Shown here piece by piece: positions 17,614 to 24,641 of a stretch of 64,000 nucleotides of DNA (within the stretch, counting starts at the first letter, position 1; every line of letters begins with the position of its first letter). Position numbers and translations under genes: made by a program. Below the pieces are notes generated by a model that saw only the letters and a list, made by a program, of their open reading frames with translations, searched no databases and was not told the DNA's origin. The DNA is from Palsa-504 sp963839095 (GTDB taxonomy: Bacteria; Actinomycetota; Actinomycetes; Streptosporangiales; Streptosporangiaceae): positions 62,001 to 126,000 of the forward strand of contig CAWIUF010000029.1 in the NCBI GenBank assembly GCA_963839095.1, given 5' to 3'.

Positions 17614-19879
17614 TGCCGGGCTGGGACTCGGTGGCGGGAGGGGGCTGTGGTGCAGGTGTTACTGATGGGATTCCGTGCGGGCTGGGCGGGGCCGCTGGGA
17701 TTCCGTGCGGGCTGGGCGGGGCCGCAGTCGTGCGGGCGGGCGGGGCGCAGAGCAGGCGGGGGCGCTGCCATTCCTGGCCGAGGACGTGCTGGGCGAGGAA
17801 GGCGAAGACGGTCTCGTACCAGATCCGCGCGTTGCCGGGGGTGAGGATCCAGTGGTTCTCGTCCGGGAAGTAGAGGAACTTGGCCTCGGCGCCATACCGG
17901 GACAGGTCCCACCACAGCCGCAGCGCCTCGCCGACCGGCACCCGGTAGTCCTTGTTGCCGTGGATGACCAGCATGGGCGTGCGCACCTCGGCGATGTGCC
18001 GGTGCGGTGAATTCTTCTCGTACATTTCGGGGCTGGTCAGCGGGTCACCGAACTGCGGCCGCCAGAACATCGGGTGGTCGGTGGTGCCGAACATCTGGTC
18101 CAGCGTCCACAGCCCGGCGTGGCTCACGATCGCCCCGAAGCGGTCGGTGTGGCCCGCCATCCAGTTCGCCATGTAGCCGCCGTAGGAGCCGCCCATCATC
18201 GCGACCCGGTCCGCGTCGATGTCCGGCCGGGCCAGCGCGGCGTCGGTGGCCGCCATGATGTCGGCAGCCGGCCGGGCGCCCCAGTCCCGGTGGGCACGGG
18301 TGATGAAGTCCTGCCCGTACCCGGTGGACAGCGCCGGGTCCGGCAGCAGCACGGCGTAGCCGCGGGCCGCCATCAGCCACGGGTTCCAGCGCCAGGACCA
18401 GGTGTTCCAGCTGCTGTTCGGGCCGCCGTGGACCCAGAGCACCAGCGGCGCCGGATGGTCGGCCGACGCCGTCTCGGGCAGCACCAGCCAGGACCGGACC
18501 GGCTGGCCGTCGTCGGCGGCCGCCTGGACTTCCTCCAGCCGGCCAGGCACCGTGACCGGGGTGCCGGGGCAGCCGAGGGCGGCGGGCTCCGCGCCGGTGA
18601 CCAGGTCGAGCCGGACCGGGGTGGGCGGGCTGTCCACGGTGGCCCGCAGCGCGTACAGGTACCGGCCGTCCGGCCCCGGGCTCAGGTCGGTGTACGCGCC
18701 GTCGTCGCTGGTCACCCGGGTGACCTCGCCGGTTTCGAGCTCCACGCGGAACACCGGGCGGCGGCCGCCGTCGTCGGCCGCGAAGTACAGCGCGCGGGAA
18801 TCGTGCGACCAGGCCAGGTCGCCCGGCCAGCGGTCGAAGCCGGGCAGCAGGTCACGGCCGGCGTCGCCGGGATCACCCGCGCCGTCCGCGTCGAGCAGCA
18901 CCGCGGTGACGTTCACCGGCCGCTCGGCGGTGGCGTGCTGCTCGCGCAGGCAGGCGATGAGCCGCCCGTCCGGCGAGACCTGCGGGTTGCCGAAGTCGAA
19001 CTCGGGCAGCGACAGCAGCACCCGCCGCTTGCCGCTGGCGGTATCGATGACGACCAGCTCGCAGTGCGACTCGCCGGCCGGGTGCCATTGCCACCAGCCG
19101 GTCAGGACCGACGCGCCGTCCGGCGACAGCGCGAAAGCCTCGCCGTCCAGCGCCCGCCCCGGCTCCGGCGTCAGATCGCGGAGCCCGGGCGAAGATGCGG
19201 CTCGTTCGGCCTGATTATCGCCCTGGCCTTCGGGGGCACCACCGGTCAGCTCGTTCTCGGGGGAAAGGTCGACGGCGAACAGCCGGGGCTGGTCGGGCCC
19301 GAGGTCGTGATCCCAGAACCGGACCGGCGCGGACTCGTGCAGGATCGCGGTGATCCCGGCGTCCTTGCGCTCCTGGCGCAGCTGGGCGTCGCCGGCCGGG
19401 CCGGGGCCGTCGCCGGTCCCGTCGCCGACGGCCGCGCCGGGCAGCACCGGACCGCCGGCCACCACGGCGGCGGCGTCCCGGGCCGTCTCGGCGGCGGTGA
19501 CGCCGCCGGGCAGCGCGGCCACCACGCGGGCCTCGCCGCCGCCCGCGGGCAGCAGCCACAGCGCCGCGCCGCCGCCCGCATCGCCGTCGGCGTCCTTCTT
19601 CTCCTGGCCGGGATCGGGACGCCGCGAGGTGAACAGCAGCGACCCGTCGGGCAGGAAGCGCGGGCTGCCCTCACCCTCGGCCGACCGGGTCAGGCGCCGG
19701 GCCGGGCCGCCCTCGGCGTCGATCCGCCAGATGCTGGTCAGGTACTTCTTGCGGTCGGGACTCAGCGTCTGCACCGCCGCGGCCAGCCAGCTCCCGTCCG
19801 GGGCCAGCCGCAGCGCCCCCACCCGCGGCAGGGCCACGAAGTCGCCGAGGTCACTGAACGGAGTGGATTTAGCGCTCAC
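17561..19879 (-). CDS. S9 family peptidase (acylaminoacyl-peptidase/prolyl oligopeptidase type)
   Basis: This 772-aa protein has an N-terminal beta-propeller-like region with WD/TolB-type repeats (FLPDGSLLFTSRR, VSPDGRLIACLRE, WSHDSRALYFAAD). A C-terminal alpha/beta hydrolase domain follows. The nucleophile is the Ser in MMGGSYGGYMANW; the acid and His lie in VIHGNKDYRVP and PDENHWI. No signal peptide is seen, so a cytoplasmic peptidase is likely. The last ~65 residues after FAFLAQHVLGQEW are unusual. They hold a 10-residue Ala/Pro repeat twice (30-bp direct repeats at 17666-17725) and read into a dispersed palindrome. A lost stop codon is possible. Confidence 0.88.
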   Translation of the reverse strand: MSAKSTPFSDLGDFVALPRVGALRLAPDGSWLAAAVQTLSPDRKKYLTSIWRIDAEGGPARRLTRSAEGEGSPRFLPDGSLLFTSRRPDPGQEKKDADGDAGGGAALWLLPAGGGEARVVAALPGGVTAAETARDAAAVVAGGPVLPGAAVGDGTGDGPGPAGDAQLRQERKDAGITAILHESAPVRFWDHDLGPDQPRLFAVDLSPENELTGGAPEGQGDNQAERAASSPGLRDLTPEPGRALDGEAFALSPDGASVLTGWWQWHPAGESHCELVVIDTASGKRRVLLSLPEFDFGNPQVSPDGRLIACLREQHATAERPVNVTAVLLDADGAGDPGDAGRDLLPGFDRWPGDLAWSHDSRALYFAADDGGRRPVFRVELETGEVTRVTSDDGAYTDLSPGPDGRYLYALRATVDSPPTPVRLDLVTGAEPAALGCPGTPVTVPGRLEEVQAAADDGQPVRSWLVLPETASADHPAPLVLWVHGGPNSSWNTWSWRWNPWLMAARGYAVLLPDPALSTGYGQDFITRAHRDWGARPAADIMAATDAALARPDIDADRVAMMGGSYGGYMANWMAGHTDRFGAIVSHAGLWTLDQMFGTTDHPMFWRPQFGDPLTSPEMYEKNSPHRHIAEVRTPMLVIHGNKDYRVPVGEALRLWWDLSRYGAEAKFLYFPDENHWILTPGNARIWYETVFAFLAQHVLGQEWQRPRLLCAPPARTTAAPPSPHGIPAAPPSPHGIPSVTPAPQPPPATESQPGKRHQCGIDVAIATSMWH
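17666..17725. repeat. 30-bp direct repeat, two copies
   Basis: Two identical head-to-tail 30-base units (17666-17695 and 17696-17725). On the minus strand they encode AAPPSPHGIP twice, in the tail of the S9 peptidase. Confidence 0.9.
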
Positions 19880-20026
19880 GGTAGCTCCCGCCTAGGTGAT
19901 CAACAAGCCGCAATTGCGTCATACCCCCGGTATTACCAGCAATTCCTGGCCGCGAAGGCAGGCCTGCGTCACCCGGCCATGGTGACACAACGTCACCCGG
20001 CATGACGAAACAGCGGTAACACCGGG

Positions 20027-21289
20027 TCAGCTGGCCTCGGTGATCATGGCGGCGCCGACGGTGGCGTTGGTCCCCTCGTCGATCAGGATGAGGCCGCCGG
20101 TGGTGCGGTTCCTGGCGTAGGGGTCACTGAAGATCGGCTGGGTCAGCCGGAGCCGGACGCGGCCGACCTCGTTCAGCCCGAGCTGGGTCGCGGCCTCGTC
20201 CCGGTGCAGCGTGTTGACGTCGATCCGGTAGTGCAGGTCGGTGACGATCGCCTTGACCGTGCGCGAGGTGTGCTTGACCACCAGCCGGCTGCGCCGGGCC
20301 AGCTTCGTATCCGACGACATCCAGCAGACCATGGCCTCGATGTCCTGGGCGGCGGCGGGCCGGTTGTTCGGCCGGCAGATCATGTCGCCGCGGGAGATGT
20401 CCACGTCGTCGTCGAGCAGCAGGGTGACCGACATCGGCGCGTATGCCTCGGCGACCGGCTTCCCGGCCGACTCGATCCGCTGCACCCTGGTGGAGAAGCC
20501 GGACGGCAGGTGCAGTACCTCGTCACCCGGCTTGAGCACGCCGCCGGCCACCTGGCCCGCGTAGCCGCGGTAGTCGTGCAGCTCGGCGTCGGTGGACGCG
20601 TGCGGCCGGATGACGTACTGCACCGGGAACCGGACGTCGATCAGGTTCCGGTCCGACGCGATGTGCACGTGCTCCAGGTGGTGCAGCAGCGAGGGCCCGT
20701 CGTACCATCCCATGTTGGCCGACCGGTCCACCACGTTGTCGCCGTGCAGCGCGGAGATCGGGATGAAGGTCAGGTCGCCGATGTCGAGGCGGGCCGCGAA
20801 CGCGGAGAATTCCTCGGTGATCCGCTCGAACACCTCGGCGCTGTAGTCGACCAGGTCCATCTTGTTCACCGCGAGGACCATGTGCGGCACCCGCAGCAAG
20901 GTGGTGAGGAAGGCGTGCCGCCGGGACTGCTCGGTCAGGCCGTTGCGCGCGTCCACCAGGACCACCGCGAGGTCGGCGGTGGACGCGCCGGTGACCATGT
21001 TGCGGGTGTACTGGATGTGGCCGGGGGTGTCAGCGATGATGAACTTGCGCCGGGGCGTCGCGAAGTAGCGGTAGGCCACGTCGATGGTGATGCCCTGTTC
21101 CCGCTCGGCCCGCAGCCCGTCGGTGAGCAGGGCCAGGTTGGTGTAGTCCTCGCCGCGGTCCCGGCTGGTCCGCTCGACCGCTTCCAGCTGGTCGGTGAAG
21201 ATCGACTTGGAGTCGTAGAGCAGACGGCCGATCAGCGTCGACTTGCCGTCGTCGACCGACCCGGCGGTGGCGAACCGCAGGATATCCAT
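20027..21289 (-). CDS. cysN: Sulfate adenylyltransferase subunit 1 (GTPase)
   Basis: This 420-aa subunit is the regulatory GTPase that drives APS formation by CysD. G-motifs are clear: AGSVDDGKST near residue 9, DTPGH near 87 and NKMDLVDYS near 142, followed by EF-Tu-like beta-barrel domains. There is no C-terminal APS kinase (CysC) domain. It follows cysD after a 45-base gap. Sulfate reductase genes are not in the window. Confidence 0.95.
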   Translation of the reverse strand: MDILRFATAGSVDDGKSTLIGRLLYDSKSIFTDQLEAVERTSRDRGEDYTNLALLTDGLRAEREQGITIDVAYRYFATPRRKFIIADTPGHIQYTRNMVTGASTADLAVVLVDARNGLTEQSRRHAFLTTLLRVPHMVLAVNKMDLVDYSAEVFERITEEFSAFAARLDIGDLTFIPISALHGDNVVDRSANMGWYDGPSLLHHLEHVHIASDRNLIDVRFPVQYVIRPHASTDAELHDYRGYAGQVAGGVLKPGDEVLHLPSGFSTRVQRIESAGKPVAEAYAPMSVTLLLDDDVDISRGDMICRPNNRPAAAQDIEAMVCWMSSDTKLARRSRLVVKHTSRTVKAIVTDLHYRIDVNTLHRDEAATQLGLNEVGRVRLRLTQPIFSDPYARNRTTGGLILIDEGTNATVGAAMITEAS

Positions 21290-21334
21290 GCGCGGGGGAC
21301 AGGGTGGGGGCGGCTTCGGCGGTGACAGGATCCA

Positions 21335-22246
21335 TTAGAAATACCCCTCGCGCTTGCGGTCTTCCATTGCCGCCTCGCTGACCCGGTCATCGCCCCGGGT
21401 CTGGCCGCGTTCAGTGATCCGGGTCGCCGCCACTTCCGCGATGACCTCCGCCACCGTCCGGGCCGGGGAGGGGACCGCCCCGGTGCCGGTCATGTCGCCG
21501 ACCGTCCGGTACCGCACGGTGGCGGTGAACAGCGGCTCGCTCTCGTCCCTGGTCACGTAGGGGTTGTCGGCCAGCAGCAGCCCGTCCCGCTCGAACACCT
21601 GCCGCTCGTGCGCGTAGTAGATGGACGGGATCTCCAGCTTCTCCCGCTCGATGTAGGCCCAGACGTCGAGCTCGGTCCAGTTGGACAGCGGGAACACCCG
21701 GATGTGCTCGCCGCGGTGCAGCCGGGTGTTGTACAGGCTCCACAGCTCGGGACGCTGGTTCTTGGGATCCCACTGGCCGAACTCGTCGCGGAACGAGAAC
21801 ACTCGTTCCTTCGCCCTGGCCTTTTCCTCGTCCCGGCGGGCCCCGCCGAACAGCGCGTCGAACCGATGCTCCTCGATCGCGTCGAGCAGGGTCACGGTCT
21901 GCAGCCGGTTCCGGCTCGCGTGCCGGCCGGTCTCCTCGGCGACCCGCCCGGCGTCGATGGAGTCCTGCACCAGCGCCACCACCAGCCGGACGCCGAGCTC
22001 GCTCACCCGCTGGTCGCGGAACTGGAGCACCTCGGGGAAGTTGTGCCCGGTGTCCACGTGCATCACCGGGAACGGGATGCGGGCTGGCCAGAACGCCTTC
22101 TCGGCCAGCGCCAGCATGACGATCGAGTCCTTGCCGCCGGAGAACAGCAGCACGGGCCGCTCGAACTCGGCGGCCACCTCGCGCATGATGTGGATGCCCT
22201 CGGCCTCGAGCACGTCGAGCTGGGACATCTGGTAATCAGGGCGCAT
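21335..22246 (-). CDS. cysD: Sulfate adenylyltransferase subunit 2
   Basis: This 303-aa ATP-pyrophosphatase-type subunit makes adenosine 5'-phosphosulfate from sulfate and ATP. The PP-loop SGGKDSIVML lies near residue 35, followed by FPVMHVDTGHNFPEV and FGGARRDEEKARAKER. The ATG at 22246 (MRPDYQMSQLDVLEAEGIHI) lies two bases after the cysQ stop. The open frame is longer upstream, but that part overlaps cysQ in another frame and is rejected. Confidence 0.96.
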   Translation of the reverse strand: MRPDYQMSQLDVLEAEGIHIMREVAAEFERPVLLFSGGKDSIVMLALAEKAFWPARIPFPVMHVDTGHNFPEVLQFRDQRVSELGVRLVVALVQDSIDAGRVAEETGRHASRNRLQTVTLLDAIEEHRFDALFGGARRDEEKARAKERVFSFRDEFGQWDPKNQRPELWSLYNTRLHRGEHIRVFPLSNWTELDVWAYIEREKLEIPSIYYAHERQVFERDGLLLADNPYVTRDESEPLFTATVRYRTVGDMTGTGAVPSPARTVAEVIAEVAATRITERGQTRGDDRVSEAAMEDRKREGYF

Positions 22247-22248
22247 TG

Positions 22249-23004
22249 TCAGACTTCCTTGACTTCCCGGATCGCTCGCAGCAGGGTTCCCGCCAGCGCG
22301 GGACGACAGACCAGGATATCCGGCATCAGCAGGTCGGGCTGGTTGTACGCGAGGGCCGACCCGTCGATGCGGGACGCGTGCAGGCCGGCCGCGCGGGCCA
22401 CCGCCACCGGAGCCGCGGTGTCCCACTCGTAGAACCCGCCGCCGTGCACGTACGCGTCGACCTGGCCGTTGATCACGGCCGCCACCTTAGCTCCCGCCGA
22501 CCCGAGCGGAACCAATTCCGCATCAATAAGACCGGAAATATTCCGAACGAAGGCAGGTGGCCTGCTCCGGCTCACCACGATGCGGATCTTCCCGGGCGCC
22601 TCGCCGTCCGGCGCCGGGGACGGCGGCGGCTCGGCCGTGGACAGGACCTGGTCCTGGGCGGGCAGCGCGACCGCACCCGCTACCAGGTCTCCCTTTTCCC
22701 ACAGGGCGACGTGGACGGCCCAGTCGGTGCGGCCTAGCTCGCCGAATTCCCGGGTGCCGTCGAGCGGGTCGACGATCCACACCCGGTCCGCGCTGAGCCG
22801 GGCGGGATTGTCGGCGGCTTCCTCGGAGAGCACCACGTCGCCGGGACGGCGGGCGGCCAGCTCGGCGATGAGGTACTCGTGCGACAGCCGGTCGCCGGCC
22901 TTGCGCAGCGTGTCCTGGTCGCCGCCGCGGGCGCGTAGCTCGAGCAGCCGCACGCCGGCCAGGCCCGCCAGGTCGCGGGCGAGCGCGTGATCGTCGCCGG
23001 TCAT
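22249..23004 (-). CDS. cysQ: 3'(2'),5'-bisphosphate nucleotidase / inositol monophosphatase family
   Basis: This 251-aa Mg2+-dependent phosphatase probably removes PAP, the by-product of PAPS use, consistent with cysD and cysN directly downstream. Metal-binding motifs are LSEEAADNP and WIVDPLDGTREF, and the C-terminal WDTAAPVAVARAAG is intact. The ATG at 23004 overlaps the stop of pth (ATGA-type), so the sulfur genes may be read through from rplY-pth. Confidence 0.92.
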   Translation of the reverse strand: MTGDDHALARDLAGLAGVRLLELRARGGDQDTLRKAGDRLSHEYLIAELAARRPGDVVLSEEAADNPARLSADRVWIVDPLDGTREFGELGRTDWAVHVALWEKGDLVAGAVALPAQDQVLSTAEPPPSPAPDGEAPGKIRIVVSRSRPPAFVRNISGLIDAELVPLGSAGAKVAAVINGQVDAYVHGGGFYEWDTAAPVAVARAAGLHASRIDGSALAYNQPDLLMPDILVCRPALAGTLLRAIREVKEV

Positions 23005-23585
23005 CCGGGCAGCTCCTCGTGGTAGGTGTTCTGCGCCGCGGCCAGGCCCTGGGCCATCAGCGCCTCGGTGGCGTCGGCCGCGCGGTCGATGAAGAAGGGC
23101 AGGTCCTTGCGTTCGGCCGCGGAAAAATCGTGGAGCACGTAGGCGGCCGGGTCCATCCGGCCCGGCGGCCGGCCGATGCCGAACCTGACCCGGTAGTAGT
23201 CACGGGTGCCGAGCGCCGCGCTGATGGAGCGGAGCCCGTTGTGGCCGTTGTCCCCCCCGCCGAGCTTCAGCCGCAGCGTGCCGAAACCGATGTCCAGCTC
23301 GTCGTGGATGACCACCAGCCGGTCCGGCGGGACCTTGTAGAACGCGGTCAGCGCCGCGACCGGCTTACCCGACAGGTTCATGTAGGAACGCGGCCGCGCC
23401 AGCGTGACCGGCACGCCGGCCAGCCGCCCCTCGGCGATGTCGCTGCCCGAGCGGTGCGACTTGAAGCGCGCACCGCACCGCTCGGCCAGCAGGGCGATCA
23501 CCATGTGCCCGGCGTTGTGCCGGTTGCCCGCGTACTCCGGTCCGGGGTTGCCGAGCCCGGCGACGATCCAGCGTTCTGCGGTCAG
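23001..23585 (-). CDS. pth: Peptidyl-tRNA hydrolase, probably from a CTG start
   Basis: Pth recycles peptidyl-tRNAs that drop off ribosomes. The domain begins ERWIVAGLGNPGPEYAGNRH and contains PRSYMNLSGKPV, HDELDIGFG and GHNGLRSISAALG. The catalytic His is in GNRHNAG. No ATG, GTG or TTG exists between the end of L25 and this domain. A CTG at 23585 is preceded by AGAGGAG eight bases upstream and overlaps a TGA as CTGA, giving 194 aa, the family length. As sequenced the frame is also continuous with rplY (23001-24230, 409 aa), so a fusion cannot be excluded. Confidence 0.85.
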   Translation of the reverse strand: MTAERWIVAGLGNPGPEYAGNRHNAGHMVIALLAERCGARFKSHRSGSDIAEGRLAGVPVTLARPRSYMNLSGKPVAALTAFYKVPPDRLVVIHDELDIGFGTLRLKLGGGDNGHNGLRSISAALGTRDYYRVRFGIGRPPGRMDPAAYVLHDFSAAERKDLPFFIDRAADATEALMAQGLAAAQNTYHEELPG

Positions 23586-24230
23586 CCCGCCGACTCCTCT
23601 TCGCCGCGGTCGCTCTCGCGACGCGGCGCTGTCAACGGACTCGGGCACGTCGGCGGTCTCGCCCTCTTCGCCCTCGGGCTCCTCGGCGGCCTGCTGGGCG
23701 ATGACGGCCAGGACCAGCGTGTCCGGCTCGACCTGCAGGGTGACGCCCTCCGGCAGCTTCAGGTCGCTGGCATGGATCGCCTGGCCGACCTCGAGGCCCT
23801 CGACGTCCACGTCGATGCCCTGCGGGATGTTCGTCGCGTCGGCCTCGAGCGGGATCTGGATCAGCTGCTGGTTGATCATCCCGTCGCCGGGGGCGATCTC
23901 GCCGGTGACCCGGATCGGCACCTCGATGGTGACCTTCTCGCCGCGGCGGACCAGGATCAGGTCCACGTGCTCGATGAAGCCGCGCACCGGATCGCGCTGC
24001 ACCGCCTTGGGCAGGGCGATCTCGCTGCCGTTCTTGAGGCCGTCCAGGCGGAGCAGCACGTTCGGCGTCTTCAGGGCGAGCATCAGGTCGTGACCTGGCA
24101 GGCTCAGGTGGCGGGTCTCGGTCCCGTGCCCGTACAGCACGGCGGGCACCCTGCCTTCACGGCGGAGCTGGCGGGCAGCGCCCTTGCCGTACTCCTCGCG
24201 AGTCTCGGCGGCGATCTTTACCTCGGGCAC
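23582..24230 (-). CDS. rplY: 50S ribosomal protein L25/Ctc, C-terminus affected by a frameshift
   Basis: L25 binds 5S rRNA. The start ATG 24230 gives MPEVKIAAETREEYGKGAAR, and the family segments GRVPAVLYGHGTETRHLSLP, VDLILVRRGEKV and LEVGQAIHASDLKLPEGV follow. The tail is acidic (EEPEGEEGETADVPESVD). In the main frame there is no stop and the reading continues into pth. A one-base shift near 23620 gives the typical acidic ending GEEESAG and a TGA at 23582-23584. I infer an indel in a CG-rich run. Confidence 0.88.
23594..23600 (-). promoter_or_regulatory. Shine-Dalgarno ahead of the proposed CTG start of pth
   Basis: AGAGGAG on the minus strand, eight bases before CTG 23585. It argues for independent initiation of pth rather than a simple L25-Pth fusion. 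Confidence 0.55.
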
Positions 24231-24314
24231 TGTGCTTTCTCCTCAATCTGAACGTGCGATGCGCGTACGAAGTGTAGCCGAGAACGCCCGGCATGTGCGG
24301 CACGCGTCCTGATC

Positions 24315-24346
24315 CGCGGCGGTGCGGGACGTCCCGCACCGCCGCG
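24315..24346. terminator. 32-bp perfect palindrome, probable terminator
   Basis: A perfect inverted repeat centred between 24330 and 24331; each 16-base half ends GCGGGAC at the centre. It begins directly after the TAG (24347-24349) of the small acidic ORF and lies ~85 bases before rplY. There is no U-tract, as is common for actinobacterial hairpin terminators. Confidence 0.75.
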
Positions 24347-24545
24347 CTAGCCGTGCCGGTCAGCGTGCGGCATGCCCTCGGGCCCGACCCCCTCGCCGTC
24401 GTCCTCGTCGTCCTTCGTCCTCGCCCTCGTCCTCGTCGTCCTCGTCCTCGTCGTCCTCGGGCGCGGTCTCGCTGGCGTCGAGCCGGTAAGAGCTCCTCGA
24501 GTTCGTCGCTGGCGGCAGTTCCTCGGCCATGGCCGCAATCCCCAT
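24347..24545 (-). CDS. Small acidic peptide of unknown function (one frameshift)
   Basis: I do not recognise a family. ATG 24545 is preceded by AAAGGA with good spacing. The first frame gives MGIAAMAEELPPATNSRSSY and then LDASETAPEDDEDEDDEDEG. A one-base shift near 24415 continues the acidic run and ends EGVGPEGMPHADRHG at a TAG directly before a 32-bp hairpin. Without the shift the frame runs on as Arg-rich sequence to 24360. The corrected product is ~65 aa, with about a third Asp/Glu. It lies 97 bases downstream of an AfsR-like regulator on the same strand, the position AfsS occupies in Streptomyces. The AfsS sequence repeat is not seen. Confidence 0.5.
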
Positions 24546-24641
24546 GATGATCCTTTCGTTTCCTCGGCCCCCGGGCCAGAAGGATGCATGCGGGGAGACG
24601 CGCAGCATCGTATCGGCCGCGACATGATCGTTACCGGAAAC

